Source: Lycium barbarum
Lineage: Eukaryota; Streptophyta; Magnoliopsida; Solanales; Solanaceae
Direction: 5' to 3'
Length of the DNA stretch: 64,000 nucleotides
Assembly: GCF_019175385.1 (NCBI RefSeq)
Contig: NC_083337.1
Coordinates: 49,700,938-49,764,937, forward strand
Shown: one piece after another, positions 12,831 through 24,975 of the stretch
Numbering within the stretch: the first letter of the stretch is position 1
How the letters are laid out: each line of letters starts with the position of its first letter
Position numbers and translations under genes: made by a program
Notes under the pieces: model-generated
Database searches by the model: none
Told to the model about the DNA's origin: nothing
The model's input: only the letters and a program-made list of their open reading frames with translations

Positions 12831-15800
12831 TGTCATGATCCCAACCCCGTGGGCCGCGACTGGTGCCCTACTTGGTCACCCGAACGGACAAACATACCAA
12901 ATCGTCATATTACAGCTTAGTTCAGATTTCAAATTTCATAATTTTAAACAGTTCTGAAAATAATTATTATCTTAAGCGGTCACGCGTACCAAAAGCATCA
13001 TATCGGAACAAAAAGGGGCGGCGGAATACACATCGCCGATTATATGTACATATGCGAACACCTGGGCCATGTTGGCCGCCATAATAAACAGGACCGCATT
13101 AAGATGCAAATCAGAAACAAAACGCACACACATAGGACCCACGACCCACATATATGACTACAGGCCTCTACAAACCAAAACGGAAACATATGGCGGGACA
13201 GGGCCCCGCCGTACCCCAAATAGCCAAATATACATAAATATATACATGACAGAGATATGTACCAAAATATGGGCTCCGAATCAAAAGGAGCACTTTGCGG
13301 TAGCAGAAAGTGTGGCCTACAGTGGCGGATCACCAACGTCTGTACTTGCGGGCATGAAACGCAGCCCCCGAGGAAAGGGGGTCAGTACGAAAGATGTACT
13401 GAGTATGTAAAGCATAGAGTACAGAAATTCAAACCATAACCATAGTAAGGGTACAGAAAGGGAATACCGAATCAGTATATCAAAACCGGTACGGAAATCA
13501 TATGTACATAATGCGAGTAAAAGAAATCATGCATAAGGCTCAGGAACGTGGTCGCCACTCCGACACTGGCGCCACAACACAGCATACTCCGGAAAGTTTC
13601 AAATCTCCGTACAACCCCGAACATAACATATCATCACACACATCATATCATAGGCCATATCACAGCATAACTCCATAAACGGAACCCGGCCCTATGGCGA
13701 GGTCTTGGGAACCGTAACACAGCATACTGCCGAATATATCATAGTGCGCACGATCATAAAACCGGCTCGGGAACCGGCGAACGATATCATAATAATGGGT
13801 ACGAGCAGAGTAGTGCGGAAACTAATGCAATTTACATATCAAAACATTTATGAAACTGGATATAATCATATGACAACCCGTTAGGCAAACAAGTCCGGAC
13901 AACTGATCATTACGGAGTTTATCTCACAAAAGTACTGTTGAAATCGTATTCATAGTTCAAAATGTAAATCAGAATATCATGGAGTAATCAAAACATTATT
14001 CTTTAATAGCTAGAGTCATAAGCAAAAGTCTCTTTCCGATATCGTACAAAGTTAAGTCAATTAGGGCAACGAAGGAGACTCGGGGCTAGTGGGCCCACCT
14101 CGGTTCAAGTCGAGGCGGCGTACGAATTTTACAGACATTTGACCCTATGGAATCATCCATGAAAGCTTAGGGGTAATTCGATCATGTTTACGAAAGTTTG
14201 AACATTTCTTTTCAACAAAGCATAAGTTTCTAATTCAATTTCGCTGAATGGAATAGTACTAAAAGTAAACTCGAATTTCTATGAATAGAATAATCCCCGA
14301 GGCTCAAACTCAAACCTAGTACATCTAGGACATGCCAAGAGAAGAAAAGGGATAGCTTTACATACCTTTTCCGCCTCCTATACGTCTCCAAAATCACGTC
14401 TCAAGTTCGCCAAAATCTACAATTTGGTCACATTTACCAATTGTGAGTTATAGCTTCTAAGAATTCAACTTAAATTCATATTTGTCTACCGAAATTTCGG
14501 CAACACCTCCCCTATAAATTCAACATCCCCGAGAATTTGCTCGGCCAAAAATATCAACAACAACAACAACACAATACCAAGAGCATCAATAATCATCACA
14601 GAATATATTATAACACAACTATTCTTCCTTTCTACATAGTTCAACAACTTCCATTCCAACTTCACAATTTCGAGCTAATATCAACATTTCCATATTCATT
14701 TACTAATTCAAGATCATTCAAACATAATTCAATAACATTTCAAGCAATGCTCATGGATTCAAGCATTCCCGCCAATTCCATAGTCTATCCAAAACCTCCA
14801 CAATTGTAACAAAACTACCAAATCACATTGTCTTCTTCCAAAATTAATAATAATAACAATAATTCACATTCTAACATCTTACTTTCGTAATTACATATAA
14901 CTATATAAAAATCACATTAAAATGACATAATCTTCTACAATCAATTTCCATGCCAATTTAACTCATGTGACCTTCATTTACATCATAAGGGTCACAACTA
15001 ACATATTAAACAAAATTAATTCATTTTCATTCCCCCACTATATACCACACGGCCAACACCCTTTTTTTTTCTTCACTTCAACCAATTTCATTCAACTTTC
15101 ATCTCCAATACAAAACCCACAACAACTACAACTAGGATACGACAAAAATTTAATTCATCTTTACCTACCCAACACACACATATACGGCCACATACATACA
15201 CACACACACCCACCAAGCAAACTTCCATTTTCCCATAAATTCTACCCATTTCTACATACTACAACAGAAGTAAGCCTTCATAACATAACTTAAAGGGATC
15301 AATTCTTACCTTTTCTTCAAACTTCAACTTGCCGCAAATGTTGTTCTCTCGCTAAACCAAGTATATCACGTCGGAGAGCGTCTTGAACTTACTAAGAATT
15401 CAAGAAGAAGAAAAATTTAGGATCAAAGCTAAAGGAACTAGAAAAGAAAATTGATTGGAAAGGGGTTAGGCCGAATGGCCATGGAACTCTTCAACTTTTT
15501 CTTTTGTGTTTCTTGAATCTTCTACTAGAAGATGACTAAGGACCCCTTTATTTTAATTGTCACATGCTAATCACATGACCATTCTTGTGGGCTTGGGGCC
15601 AAGCCCATGGTCGGCCACCCCACATACAATTGGGCCTCATTTTTCTTTTATATTTTGAGCCCAATTAACTTATGGATCTTATTTTTGTAATTCCCGAACT
15701 AATTTTCCAAAATTCCAATTTTAGCTCCTAGCTTTCCTCACTAATATTTTTCTTTCATGAACAACTCATATGTTGAATAAAATTAATTATGACCTCATTT

Positions 15801-15857
15801 ATTACAAGTCAACATTATTTCAAATTTTTCAAGCACGCAAAAACACGGGATATAACA
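12831..15857 (-). repeat. 5' LTR of element A (3.03 kb)
   Basis: On the minus strand it begins TGTTATATCCCGTG at 15857 and ends GGGATCATGACA at 12831, next to the PBS. It carries the splice-donor-like word at 14353-14370 and the double hairpin at 13364-13402. A (CA)-rich stretch lies at about 15170-15210. The bases beyond its outer end are CTTTC, inside another LTR fragment. Confidence 0.9.
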
Positions 15858-15995
15858 CTTTCCTCCCTTGCCTCAAATGTCTTTGGAATCTTAATTAGAA
15901 TCATTAAGCATCCCTTCTTACTTGTAGGGACATGTACACCTTAACTTACGTTAGTCCATTCACCGCTCAGCAATCCAAAATTCCGAGGTGTAACA
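15858..15995 (-). repeat. Fragment of second-family gypsy LTR, minus strand
   Basis: This is the first ~138 bp of a minus-strand LTR starting TGTTACACCTCGGAATTTTGG at 15995. It is closely similar to 58262-58405, the start of the LTR of element D. Element A interrupts it at 15857, so the rest of this LTR should continue on the far side of A, outside the window. Confidence 0.75.
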
Positions 15996-17341
15996 GTTAT
16001 AGATTGTCTATAAGCTCTAATGCATGTTCTATGACCAATGTTCCGAAAAGTTACGAGTCTATGTACATAGGGGGTTCCATATGTGATAAGGGTAAGAGAT
16101 ATGCCATAGATACGATGATGGTAATGATGAGCCTAAGTTTAGAGATTATAAAGTCTATCTTGCGATATTTTTACGAAGTTCATGCTACGAATATGATATG
16201 ATTTTCATGGATTGTCTTTAAAATTCAAATGCATGCTCTATGATAAGATTATGATATGCCTATAAGATGTGCAGTTATGATAAGTTATGTTGACTGTATG
16301 ACGATACGATTCCACCGCGCCTACATGGCCGGGCAGACACCGCTAAAGCGGGCAGCGTATACACCATGTCTAGATGGCATGGGCAAACACCACTAGTGGG
16401 CGGCATGAGATAAGTATGTGATGATGATATTACACCGCGCCTGCATGGCCGGGCAGACACCGCTAAAGCGGGCAGCGTATACACCATGTCTAGATAGCAT
16501 GGGCAGACACCACTAGTGGGCGGCATATGATGGTTATCCGAACGCGGGTTAACGATGATGATTTATATGACACGATGATGAATGCACTATAATGATACAT
16601 GCACTATGATTATATATATAATATGTGTATGAAAAGCCCGGAAGATATGTATGTGATATTGTCGAGCCACTACGTGGCCGAATACGAATAATGTTTAATG
16701 TGTATGAGTAGATACGATATTATGATATAGGTATGATGCGATGATGTATGCGCGATGATGTTACATGTACTGTGATTATATATATGATATAGGCATAAAA
16801 GGTATCCTCCCTTTAAAGTTACGCAGGTTACGTCTTCATCCTATGTCTTATGACTTCTCTATCATGTTCATTTCATTCATACCTTACATACTCAGTACAA
16901 TATTGGTACTGACGTCCGTTTTCTTTGGACGTTGTGTTCATGCCCACAGGTAGACAGGGAGGCGACCCAGATTTATAGAAGCCGTTAAGCAGACTTTTGA
17001 GAGCACTCCATTATTCCGGAGGTGCCATTGATTCACTATTTTATGTACATATATGTTTTGGGCACGATGGGGTCCTGTCCCGTCCATATGTCTAGTACTC
17101 TAGTAGAGGCTCGTAGATACGTATGTGTGGGTAGCATGGTCCCACGATGTTATTATTGTATGAATATTATTTTAATAGCCGAAGGGCTTATGTGTATAAA
17201 AGTAATTATGTTTCGAAATGAAAAATGATTTGAGTATGAATTTGATGAATAATCGCTTAACGAGTATGACAAGTAGTAGAATTAGTGGTGCTCGGTGGTT
17301 AGCCCCGGGTACCCGTCATGGCCCCTAGTCAAGTCGTGACA
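15996..17341 (+). repeat. 3' portion of second-family gypsy LTR, plus strand
   Basis: It ends AGTCGTGACA at 17341. It holds the family's GC-hairpin block (GCCGGGCAGACACCGCTAAAG and CCACTAGTGGGCGGCAT), the double hairpin at 16893-16932, the CCCACAGGTAGACAG word and TAGAGGCTCGTAGATACG. The expected plus-strand LTR start TGTTACACC is missing; instead the segment abuts the start of an opposite-strand LTR at 15995. This fits one LTR inserted into another, or an inversion. The leftmost 300 bp is assigned only tentatively. Confidence 0.7.
16312..16530. repeat. Tandem duplication of the GC-hairpin block in an LTR
   Basis: Two copies of a ~120-bp unit beginning ACCGCGCCT(A/G)CATGGCC are present, about 16314-16433 and 16434-16530. 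Each contains the short inverted repeats CCGCTAAAGCGG and CCACTAGTGG. The related LTRs at 57170-57260, 59640-59760 and 61780-61870 have one copy. Confidence 0.85.
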
Positions 17342-18119
17342 ATTATGATTCATCATTTTCAACATGTGAAAAGTCATCGAGCACAATTTTGACTTAAGAC
17401 TTGAAGTGTCTTTTTGTAATGATAGCATTATAGTAACTCATTGTGACTTGAGAATTAGAAGTTGTTTTTTATGATGACAATATTAACCGTTGTTTTGTCA
17501 TTAACTTTTTTATTGCCATGTTTGAGTGACTGTACATTTATACTATGTATTTACTAGCAACTTTATGTTTAAGAAAGTGAGCACCCACGACCTTCAAATC
17601 CTGGATCCGTCACTGGATACAACCTTTCATTCACTTTTTATTTAAAATACTAGTTTTAAATTTTATTTAAACAAGTTTCCAACAGTTACCCCTTACGACA
17701 ATTTATGAGTTTTCGTTAAATATCATGATGCAATCGTATCCCGTGTCAACAAGGTGGGGGAATAGTATTGGTAATAATTAGGAAAGGATATATATGGCTT
17801 TATGATTTGTCCCTTCAAAATCTTCAGGTGTATCTCTAGTTAAATATACAATTTACACTTGAATTCAGGACTAGTTGGCCACCATATAATATTATTTCTT
17901 AATATTATAACAACAATGAGTATTTACAAGTACATCACTGACAATATAGCTCAAACTAGAATTCAGAACTAATTAATTGGACATACAAAGACATTACCAA
18001 AACAAAGATGCTACATTCTGCAGAGTACTCTTGAATTACTGGCCTATGCACCAGTCATGTCTTTTCCTTCCCATATTAATAAAATACCTGAATTTTTTGC
18101 ATGTTTTACTCGTTGAGAG
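17342..18119. other. Intergenic DNA downstream of the MFS gene
   Basis: AT-rich with no coding signal. The part next to 18120 is probably the 3' UTR of the transporter gene, which reads leftwards. A short stretch near 17595-17630 (TCAAATCCTGGATCCGTCACTGG) resembles the end of a degenerate DNA transposon. Confidence 0.5.
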
Positions 18120-21100
18120 CTATGCCAAGAGGGGTTCTATCAATGGCTTAGGATGGGATATGTGGAATCTTATGAAGAATGCGACTACGACTCCAATTAA
18201 AGCAGAAATCCCTGGAATGAAACCTAGAGAAAAACGTGTAACGGAGAAACAAGGATATGCTGGATCACAGGCAACAGGATCTGCACCTGCATTATTGACA
18301 ACAAACCTCAGGTTAATTAGTTTATCATTAACCTGAATCAAACTTGTCGCGCATAACATTAAGAGAACGGGATACATGGAAGACAAACTCTTTAAGTTTA
18401 CCAGAGAAGAACAATACCTTAGAGCAAATGTTAGAAGAAAGGAAATGAAAACATTTTTCCTTTGGTGCTAGCAAAGCGTTGTAACTAAATCTCAATGGGA
18501 AATCTTTTTACAAGGATTTGATACATTATCACTTTCAACATGCAAGGAACTTATAATGTTTAAGATATTGGGTAAATCTTGCAAATTAGTATATATAATC
18601 TTCAGCATAATCGAAGCAAAAATTCAAGAAAGGACATAGGGAAACTGTTATGGACATAGTAGATAAAGAGAGGAGACCAGATGCGTACTCTCATATGACT
18701 CGAGGAAGTACAAAAAAACTCCACATAGAACTTTGTCAACAAAGCCCAATGATCCATAAACAAAAGCAGATCCATCCAGATTTTTATCAACTAGCTCGCT
18801 TTCCATCCCTATTGATGTTACCTGTCATCCAAATGAAAAACTTCTATCATATAGCAATGCACATATATGACATATGAACTGGGTGGCTTATCAATTCAAG
18901 AGTTACTTTAATTTGCAGCAAGAAGCAATGGATACACTGAGTCTGATGATCTCACAATCGATTCACGATCAATTTGTTTTTTCTAGAAATATTAAATGAA
19001 GCATATATAAGTTTGCGACGCCAAAGGTTAACTCTCTCTAGCAATTAACTTTAAGCCTTGTTCATTTACTCAGACAATTGCCTGTTTATTTTCTGTTTTC
19101 TAGTTTTCATTAACAGAAAAAGACATTCAGAATGATAGATCAACAACTATGCCTCAGTTCTAAGCTAGTTGCGGTCGGGTATATCGATCCGCACTTCCCA
19201 TAAGGTTCCATTTAGATTCATCCTGAGATTAAAGCACTATTTTATGGAAGTAACTTGTCCATACCTCATGTCTTAACCCGCATTAATTTATCCTGGTCAA
19301 GTGATAGAATTGAAGCATGTATACATATTAAGTCACCATGGTTAAGTGACAAAAGTATATGTAAGAGAAAAGTTTTGTTATTCATTTTTGCTTAGTATAA
19401 ACACAAAGTGACTAATCAATCTAGAAAAAAGAAACGGAAGAAAGAAGCTCACTTACCATCATCAAGGCGTTTGCTATGCCAATAAGTACGGACAAGACAT
19501 ACATAAAAGCATTCATGTTTATTGGGAGGAAAATTACTGCAGCTCCACAAAATAGCCAAAGGAGACCCCCAGCGGAAAAGAAGGCCTTCAACCGTTCACC
19601 ACTCCATTTGAGCTCCTACATGCAATCAAAATAATGAGCAGAAAAAGTGAGGCTGGGGGAACAAATATGAATTGAATGGTGAAGAGAACCTGGAGGAGGA
19701 CAGACGCGATGAAGCTGGATAAGTAGATGATGGCGGGAATCTATTCACATTAATAAGACTAATTAGTACATTTTTTCCCTCAAAAGAGGAGCACCTTATT
19801 TCAATTTGATAGCAAGGCCCATACCAAGGCTTTCGAAGATGAGCTCATCCGTAGATCATTGATTACGTAAACTGCTAAGAAGGTCTTAGCCAAAAAGAAA
19901 TACAGATAGTAAAAATTAGGTGACTTAAGCAATGCATTACTGTGTATTCAAGTGTTCAATCTTATTGAAAAGGAACAAAAAAGATCAGGTTAATACTGAC
20001 CTGTGAAACGTTAGTCACAACTCTAGTTAACACATAGATGCTAAGTACTTGGTAATATAGGACTTTCTTTAACCAGTATGTCCAAGAAGCTGTAGCACGT
20101 TTCCCATCAGATTCTTGTTTTAGACTGCACAAGTTAATATTTTGAATACCACAACGTGAAAGAAGTCTTCAAGTTCTGAAAGATGAACGTGCATAAAAGA
20201 ATTTACACGGTTCTCTTCAATTTTGATGCTTTGCACGTGTGCAATAGTGTTCAGTATATTCTCACTACGAGAGAAACATATATCACAATTGACGCCAAGA
20301 ATCATCCACAAGCAATAGCAATAAGGGGATTGGCAACATGTAGCAAACCTTGGTTCTTTAATTCCAAGCTGAAATATAATCACAAAGACTGCTCCAATGA
20401 GAATTGAAATATAAGCCATCAATTGGTACTGCATGTATTGTTTCTTTAATCAAAATTCAGCCCAATAGGAAACACTTGAAAATACAGATGAGCACTTGAT
20501 GAAATTAAGTACCTGATTTGTAATGTCAACCTTTGAGCTAGAAGTTTTCTTATTGAAGACGAAAAATGCGATCCCGTATAAGATTAGGCTTGCAATCTTC
20601 ACTAACGTTTTTAGGCAAATAGTAAAAGAGGGAAAAGATTAGTATACCATGCTCCTAAACTTTCAATGCATGCAACAGATCATATAGAAACTAGCCAACC
20701 ATTGTAAAAGCATTGCGAGAGCTAACACATGCTACTCTGCTTGTTGGGTTTAGTGTGACACCATTCACCATTGACCTGCAATAAGCATTTATCCGTGAAT
20801 CCTTATCCTGGGTTTTTTTAGCATAGATAAAAGTGGACATGACAATTAGTAAAGAAACGAGTATGTGTGTGACAGTAAACAAAATATTTTTCTCATTTTT
20901 TAGCTCCTGATAAGAAAAAATTCCGCCATAGAGTTCTTGAAGATGAAATGATAACTAAAGCTTTTAGTTCTACTCTTAAAAACGTATATGTACAAACAAA
21001 GGCAAACACATGAGAAATCTAAATGCATTCTGTACTAAGCCATCCATTTGTACAAAAAAGATTCTTAACACGTTGAAGTAGATGAACCGAGGAGATTACA

Positions 21101-22502
21101 TGTGTGATATCTGAGTGCAAGACCATCCGCTGCAGAAAATAACTGCGGATATGCAGTAACCGACAGTTTGAACAATAGGTGAATCAGATCCAACAATTTT
21201 GCAAGGGAGGCAACCACCGAAGAGTGATGTAAAAGATAGAGCAACTAACAGGCATCCCATGCCATGCCATATTTTGAAATGACCAAACCTGTCTATCTGC
21301 AGTATAAAAGGAAAGAAAAAATCTTGTAGGGTTAAATGGTCAAACTTATTTTGCTAGAGCAATACAAGGAAATGATCAGATTTATTAGACCAAATGAGAA
21401 AAAGCTTTGTACTTTTATTTAAGTACATAAGTGGTGTTCAAAATGATCAAAATGGTGATCTATAATAATAAGAAACAGATCATGTACTTATCTGCACTGA
21501 CATGGACAAGCTAAGTCTGACTAACCCTAGCACAGAATATTAAGCTTCAAATGATGCTTCCACAAGACATAAAACACAAAAGGTAGTCGCGGTTCTTCAT
21601 GAATAGATATAGCATATACAGCAAAGTGTATATAAGCATCATTTTGTGTAGAGTATATACAAGGAAAATAAAATGGAAAATACCAGTTCACCAGCTATTA
21701 TGGTCGTAAATGCATCAGCAAACTGGCCAGTAAGTGTGACTGTTGCGGCATTGCTGTGAATTAGAGAGAGTTAATTCAGAGATGAATCTCAAAATATCAA
21801 AACAACTCACAGTCTAACAGTAACAATAGTTTGCCATAGAAAGAGAATTTATGAAGAGACAAAATATCCTGGTTTACCATCCAATCAAACACAGAGAAGT
21901 CTTAAACATTTTCAATCTTACAAGTTCTGACAAAATAAAAATAACAGCAAGGTTCTATGTGTTGCTTAAATATTGAATTCCATTTTTTCTTCTGTACAGA
22001 TTTATATAACTTTTCTTATTAGGATGTTGAAGCAACTGGACACAGATGATCATATGATTTGATCACTTTAGCACTTCAAATTATTATAAAAGAATTAATG
22101 TCTATAACGTAAATAATTTATGCACTTCTACTTCATCCCTTTTTTGTACATTTTCTTCTTCATAGACATCCCATTACTATTGAAACACTGAATAAAAGAA
22201 GAAACTACCACTATCAATGAGACCAGCTATAACACATGCTATCAAACAACATTTTGGTGCATCCTTAAACATAGGGGGAGGAAAGAAAACAATAAAGAAG
22301 AAAGACATGTATTTAGTGAGTTAGCAAATAAATAAGTGTAAATTACAAACCTTGGGGCCAATCCAATAGCTGTCAAGTAGAGCAAGAGATATGTATACCA
22401 ACAGGCAGATGTTATATCATTCAACATGTGCCCCACTCCATATGTAAAGACAGAACACCTTCCAAGGGGCTTTGGTTCATCATCAGCCATATCATCTGCC
22501 AT
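18120..22502 (-). CDS. Major facilitator superfamily transporter, MFSD12-like, 12 exons
   Basis: Exons on the minus strand: 22502-22351, 21753-21684, 21296-21100, 20775-20700, 20596-20513, 20428-20349, 20124-20001, 19884-19825, 19740-19690, 19615-19457, 18821-18689, 18286-18120. All introns are GT..AG and all phases join, giving 450 residues, the usual size for plant MFSD12-like proteins. The N-terminus (ATG 22502) has YGVGHMLNDITSACW and then TGQFADAF..AGELIDRFG, matching the MFS loop 2-3 signature. About twelve hydrophobic segments follow, with MSMVNGVTLNPTSRVACVSS after the fourth and VINDLRMSSSSKAL in the middle. The protein ends HPKPLIEPLLA before TAG at 18120. The fold predicts a multi-pass carrier, possibly vacuolar or lysosome-like by analogy with animal MFSD12; substrate unknown. 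No stop or frameshift was found. This is the only clear host gene here. The exon 11 donor (GTACGC) and exon 5 acceptor are the least certain joins. Confidence 0.9.
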
Positions 22503-22674
22503 GATGTATGATCTCGGTTGTCGTAGTTATTTGAGGCCTGCACCAGAGTAGATGTCACTTCGTCATGAATTTTAAGAAGTTTGGTACTTTGGTTCACAAC
22601 GTAAACATAGGACATTTACTTGGCCAAAGAGAAGAGTAAAATCTTTGGGACATTGGATTGTTTGCACTATCTGC
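22503..22674 (-). other. Probable 5' UTR/promoter-proximal region of the MFS gene
   Basis: This lies directly upstream of the ATG at 22502. No TATA box or transcription start can be fixed by eye. A MITE begins at 22675, which puts a DNA transposon about 170 bp from the start codon. Confidence 0.4.
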
Positions 22675-22910
22675 TAGTCCATCCGTCCCAATTTAAGTGT
22701 CTTACTTTCCTTTTTGGTATGTCCCAAAAAAACTATCTATATTTGGTAAGTTGACAATCTAAATATCCTACATGACAAGTTTAACACCACAAGATTCAAA
22801 GGATATTTTAATACATTACTCACATCTTTAATTTAGGACCACAAGATTCAAAAGTCTGTTTTTATTCCTTAAAGTGAAACTCAGACACTTCAATTGAGAC
22901 ACAGAGACTA
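22675..22910. mobile_element. Stowaway-like MITE (236 bp)
   Basis: The termini are imperfect inverted repeats. The left end reads TAGTCCATCCGTCCCAATTT and the right end, on the other strand, TAGTCTCTGTGTCTCAATTG. Both continue into AAGTGTCT. The TA at each edge fits the TA target preference of Tc1/mariner-type Stowaway MITEs, whose ends usually resemble CTCCCTCCGTCCC. No coding capacity. It sits just upstream of the transporter gene. Confidence 0.75.
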
Positions 22911-23855
22911 TATTATTATCACTGGAACAGAAGAAAGAAAGAACATTCAAGTGAGATCACGCCTTGTTAATCTTCTTGAGACATCCTAATCAGAACTGGG
23001 ATGTTAACACAACATTGTGACTCAAAAGGAAATAAAATGTCTTTCTTGAGTAATCTTCTTGAGTAATCTGTACCGAGCAACGTAGGTCGCTAATTTATGT
23101 ACTGTATAAGGCATAGATTTAAGCCATGTCGTCTTCCAGTAATTTATTGCATTTATTCTAAGAAATTGTTCAATTTACCATATCAGTCTGTGCAGTTCAA
23201 CATCAAATTAATAAATAGATAAAAGAAATTAAAAAGAAAAGAGTGGTGAGCCATCATCTTCAATGAGGGGAAGATATATACATTCCTTATTGATACTATA
23301 TAACTCAATTCATCGCAAGAGGAAAAAGCTAATTAAGCTGAAACAAGACACAAAATGACTAATATGAAAGTGACATTCTACCCTACCATTCAAAACTCGA
23401 GTAGCATACTCCTCTCTGAAATTTTGGCAGTTCTCATTTCACAGACTATTCCAAGATGACACAAACTTCTAATGCATTCATGTTTTTGTTCTATTTACTG
23501 TCATCAAGTATTTCTTTCATGTTTATAGAAGAAATATATAGCATATTCTTACTTATCCAAAAAATGAAAAAAAAAAAAAAAAAAGTGCAATTGTTCTTGC
23601 CCTTTGTATGCATTCTTATGTTTGTACGTTTACAATGATCAAACATTGTTTCATATTTTAAAGAAGAAATGCAACTGTTCTTTCTTTCTTTCTTTTCTCC
23701 ACTCGGGGGAAAGGAACAGGAAAATATATCACCTAAAATATCTGATAATAAAAAACTTTGAAAACGAAATTGACAACGTTATATGTCGCCATCACTCTCC
23801 AACTACTTGGCTCATTTTGGCACATAGGGAAAATAACAAAGTGGAGATACTAAAA
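22911..23855. other. Intergenic AT-rich DNA
   Basis: No credible gene. It contains homopolymer A at about 23567-23584 and a (TTTC)n stretch near 23680. Short open frames here are low complexity. Confidence 0.5.
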
Positions 23856-24975
23856 GGCAAAAGTGATAATAGCACTCTAAACTTTATCACATTTTGTTCT
23901 GGGCTATCTAAATTGAAAGTTGTATCTATTAAGTACCTAAACCAGTTTAAATTAATTCTATTGGGTACCTTTTGCCTATGTGGCGCCTACATGACACAAC
24001 AATTGATTCCACCTTTTGTTGGGCGCGTGAACAGCCCTTTCATCCTTAATTTTTTTTTAATTAAAATTTTACCTCTTTTAAATAAAATTTAATAGATAAA
24101 TTAATAAAAAACTAACCACTCCCCCAAGCCGCCTGTACGTTCCTTTTTTTTCTCTTCTTCTTCACTATACGTTTCTCTTCTCTTCTCCTTCTTCTTCCTT
24201 TTTTTTTTTTAATCCACTGTACGTTCCTGTTTTGTTCTCTTCTCTTCTTTCTCTTTCTTCTCCTTCTTCTTCCTTTTTTTTTTTAATCCACTGTACGTTT
24301 CTCTTTCTTTTTTTTTTCTCTTCTTCTTCTTCGTTAATAACACTTCATTTATTTTAATTATTTATATAAAATTGATTTTTGAATTAGATGTTAATTTTTA
24401 TCATCATTGTTTTTGTCTTTTTTACATCTAAAAAGTAGCATTACCATTTTATTTACCGGAAAAAATAGGGATTCATCATTATTATGACTCGTTCACCAAA
24501 AAAAATGGGGATTCACCATTACTATGACTCTTTTTTTTATCTCACCTTTCATTAAAGATTGGTGGGTCTTGTAAAGACATTAATAGACCTAAATAAGAGA
24601 AGAAAAGGAAAATAAATTATTAGTGGGGTGGAGAGACGGCGATTGGGGGCGGTGGTGTGGCGGCCGGTGGTGGGGGAGCGGCGGCCAGTTGGGGGAGGGG
24701 GGGAGCGAAGGAGATGAAAATTGAGGGAGGGGGTGTATAATTTATTTTTTAATTATTATGATGGATCCCCACCGCCACGTGTCACATTTTCATTGGATAA
24801 ATTTGTCACGTCATGGAGAGTATAATACACTCTCTTAATTTTGCTGATTATTGTGAAAAAGGTACCCAATAGGATCAAATTTAGACTGATTTAGATATCC
24901 AATAGATACAACTATCGGTTTAGATAGCCCAAAAATAAATGTGATAAAATTTAGGGGCTATCTATGACTTTTGCC
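23856..24975. mobile_element. Non-autonomous terminal-inverted-repeat element (MULE-like), 1.12 kb
   Basis: Inverted repeats of about 115 bp face each other. The left starts GGCAAAAGTGATAATAGC and the right, on the other strand, GGCAAAAGTCATAGATAGC; both contain TTTATCACATTT, GGGCTATCTAAA and CTATTGGGTACC. Flanks are ATACTAAAA and TACACTAAAA, a poor 9-10-bp duplication. Long inverted repeats plus a 9-bp class of duplication point to Mutator-like elements. The interior holds a pyrimidine-rich tandem array and a GC-rich patch (about 24630-24710) but no transposase. Confidence 0.7.
24119..24345. repeat. CT-rich tandem array with CTGTACGTT word
   Basis: Three to four imperfect repeats of roughly 70-90 bp, each with (C/A)TGTACGTTyCT followed by long CTT/TTC runs. 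The array lies inside the inverted-repeat element 23856-24975. Confidence 0.75.

Noticed and set aside
6249..15857. LTRs at 6249-9322 and 12831-15857 as the pair of one element
   Set aside because: They are in opposite orientation; PBS assigns one to the minus-strand element A and the polypurine tract assigns the other to the plus-strand element B.
16275..16526. 83-codon frame with a repeated Cys/Pro motif
   Set aside because: The protein repeat simply reflects the tandem duplication of the LTR GC-hairpin block.
18120..18386. 88-codon frame with its own ATG at 18386
   Set aside because: Its 3' part is the last exon of the MFS gene; phase and the AATGCAG acceptor at 18287-18289 show the upstream part is intron.
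23604..24092. 162-codon plus-strand frame
   Set aside because: It spans the terminal repeat of a DNA transposon and has low-complexity, unrecognised sequence.
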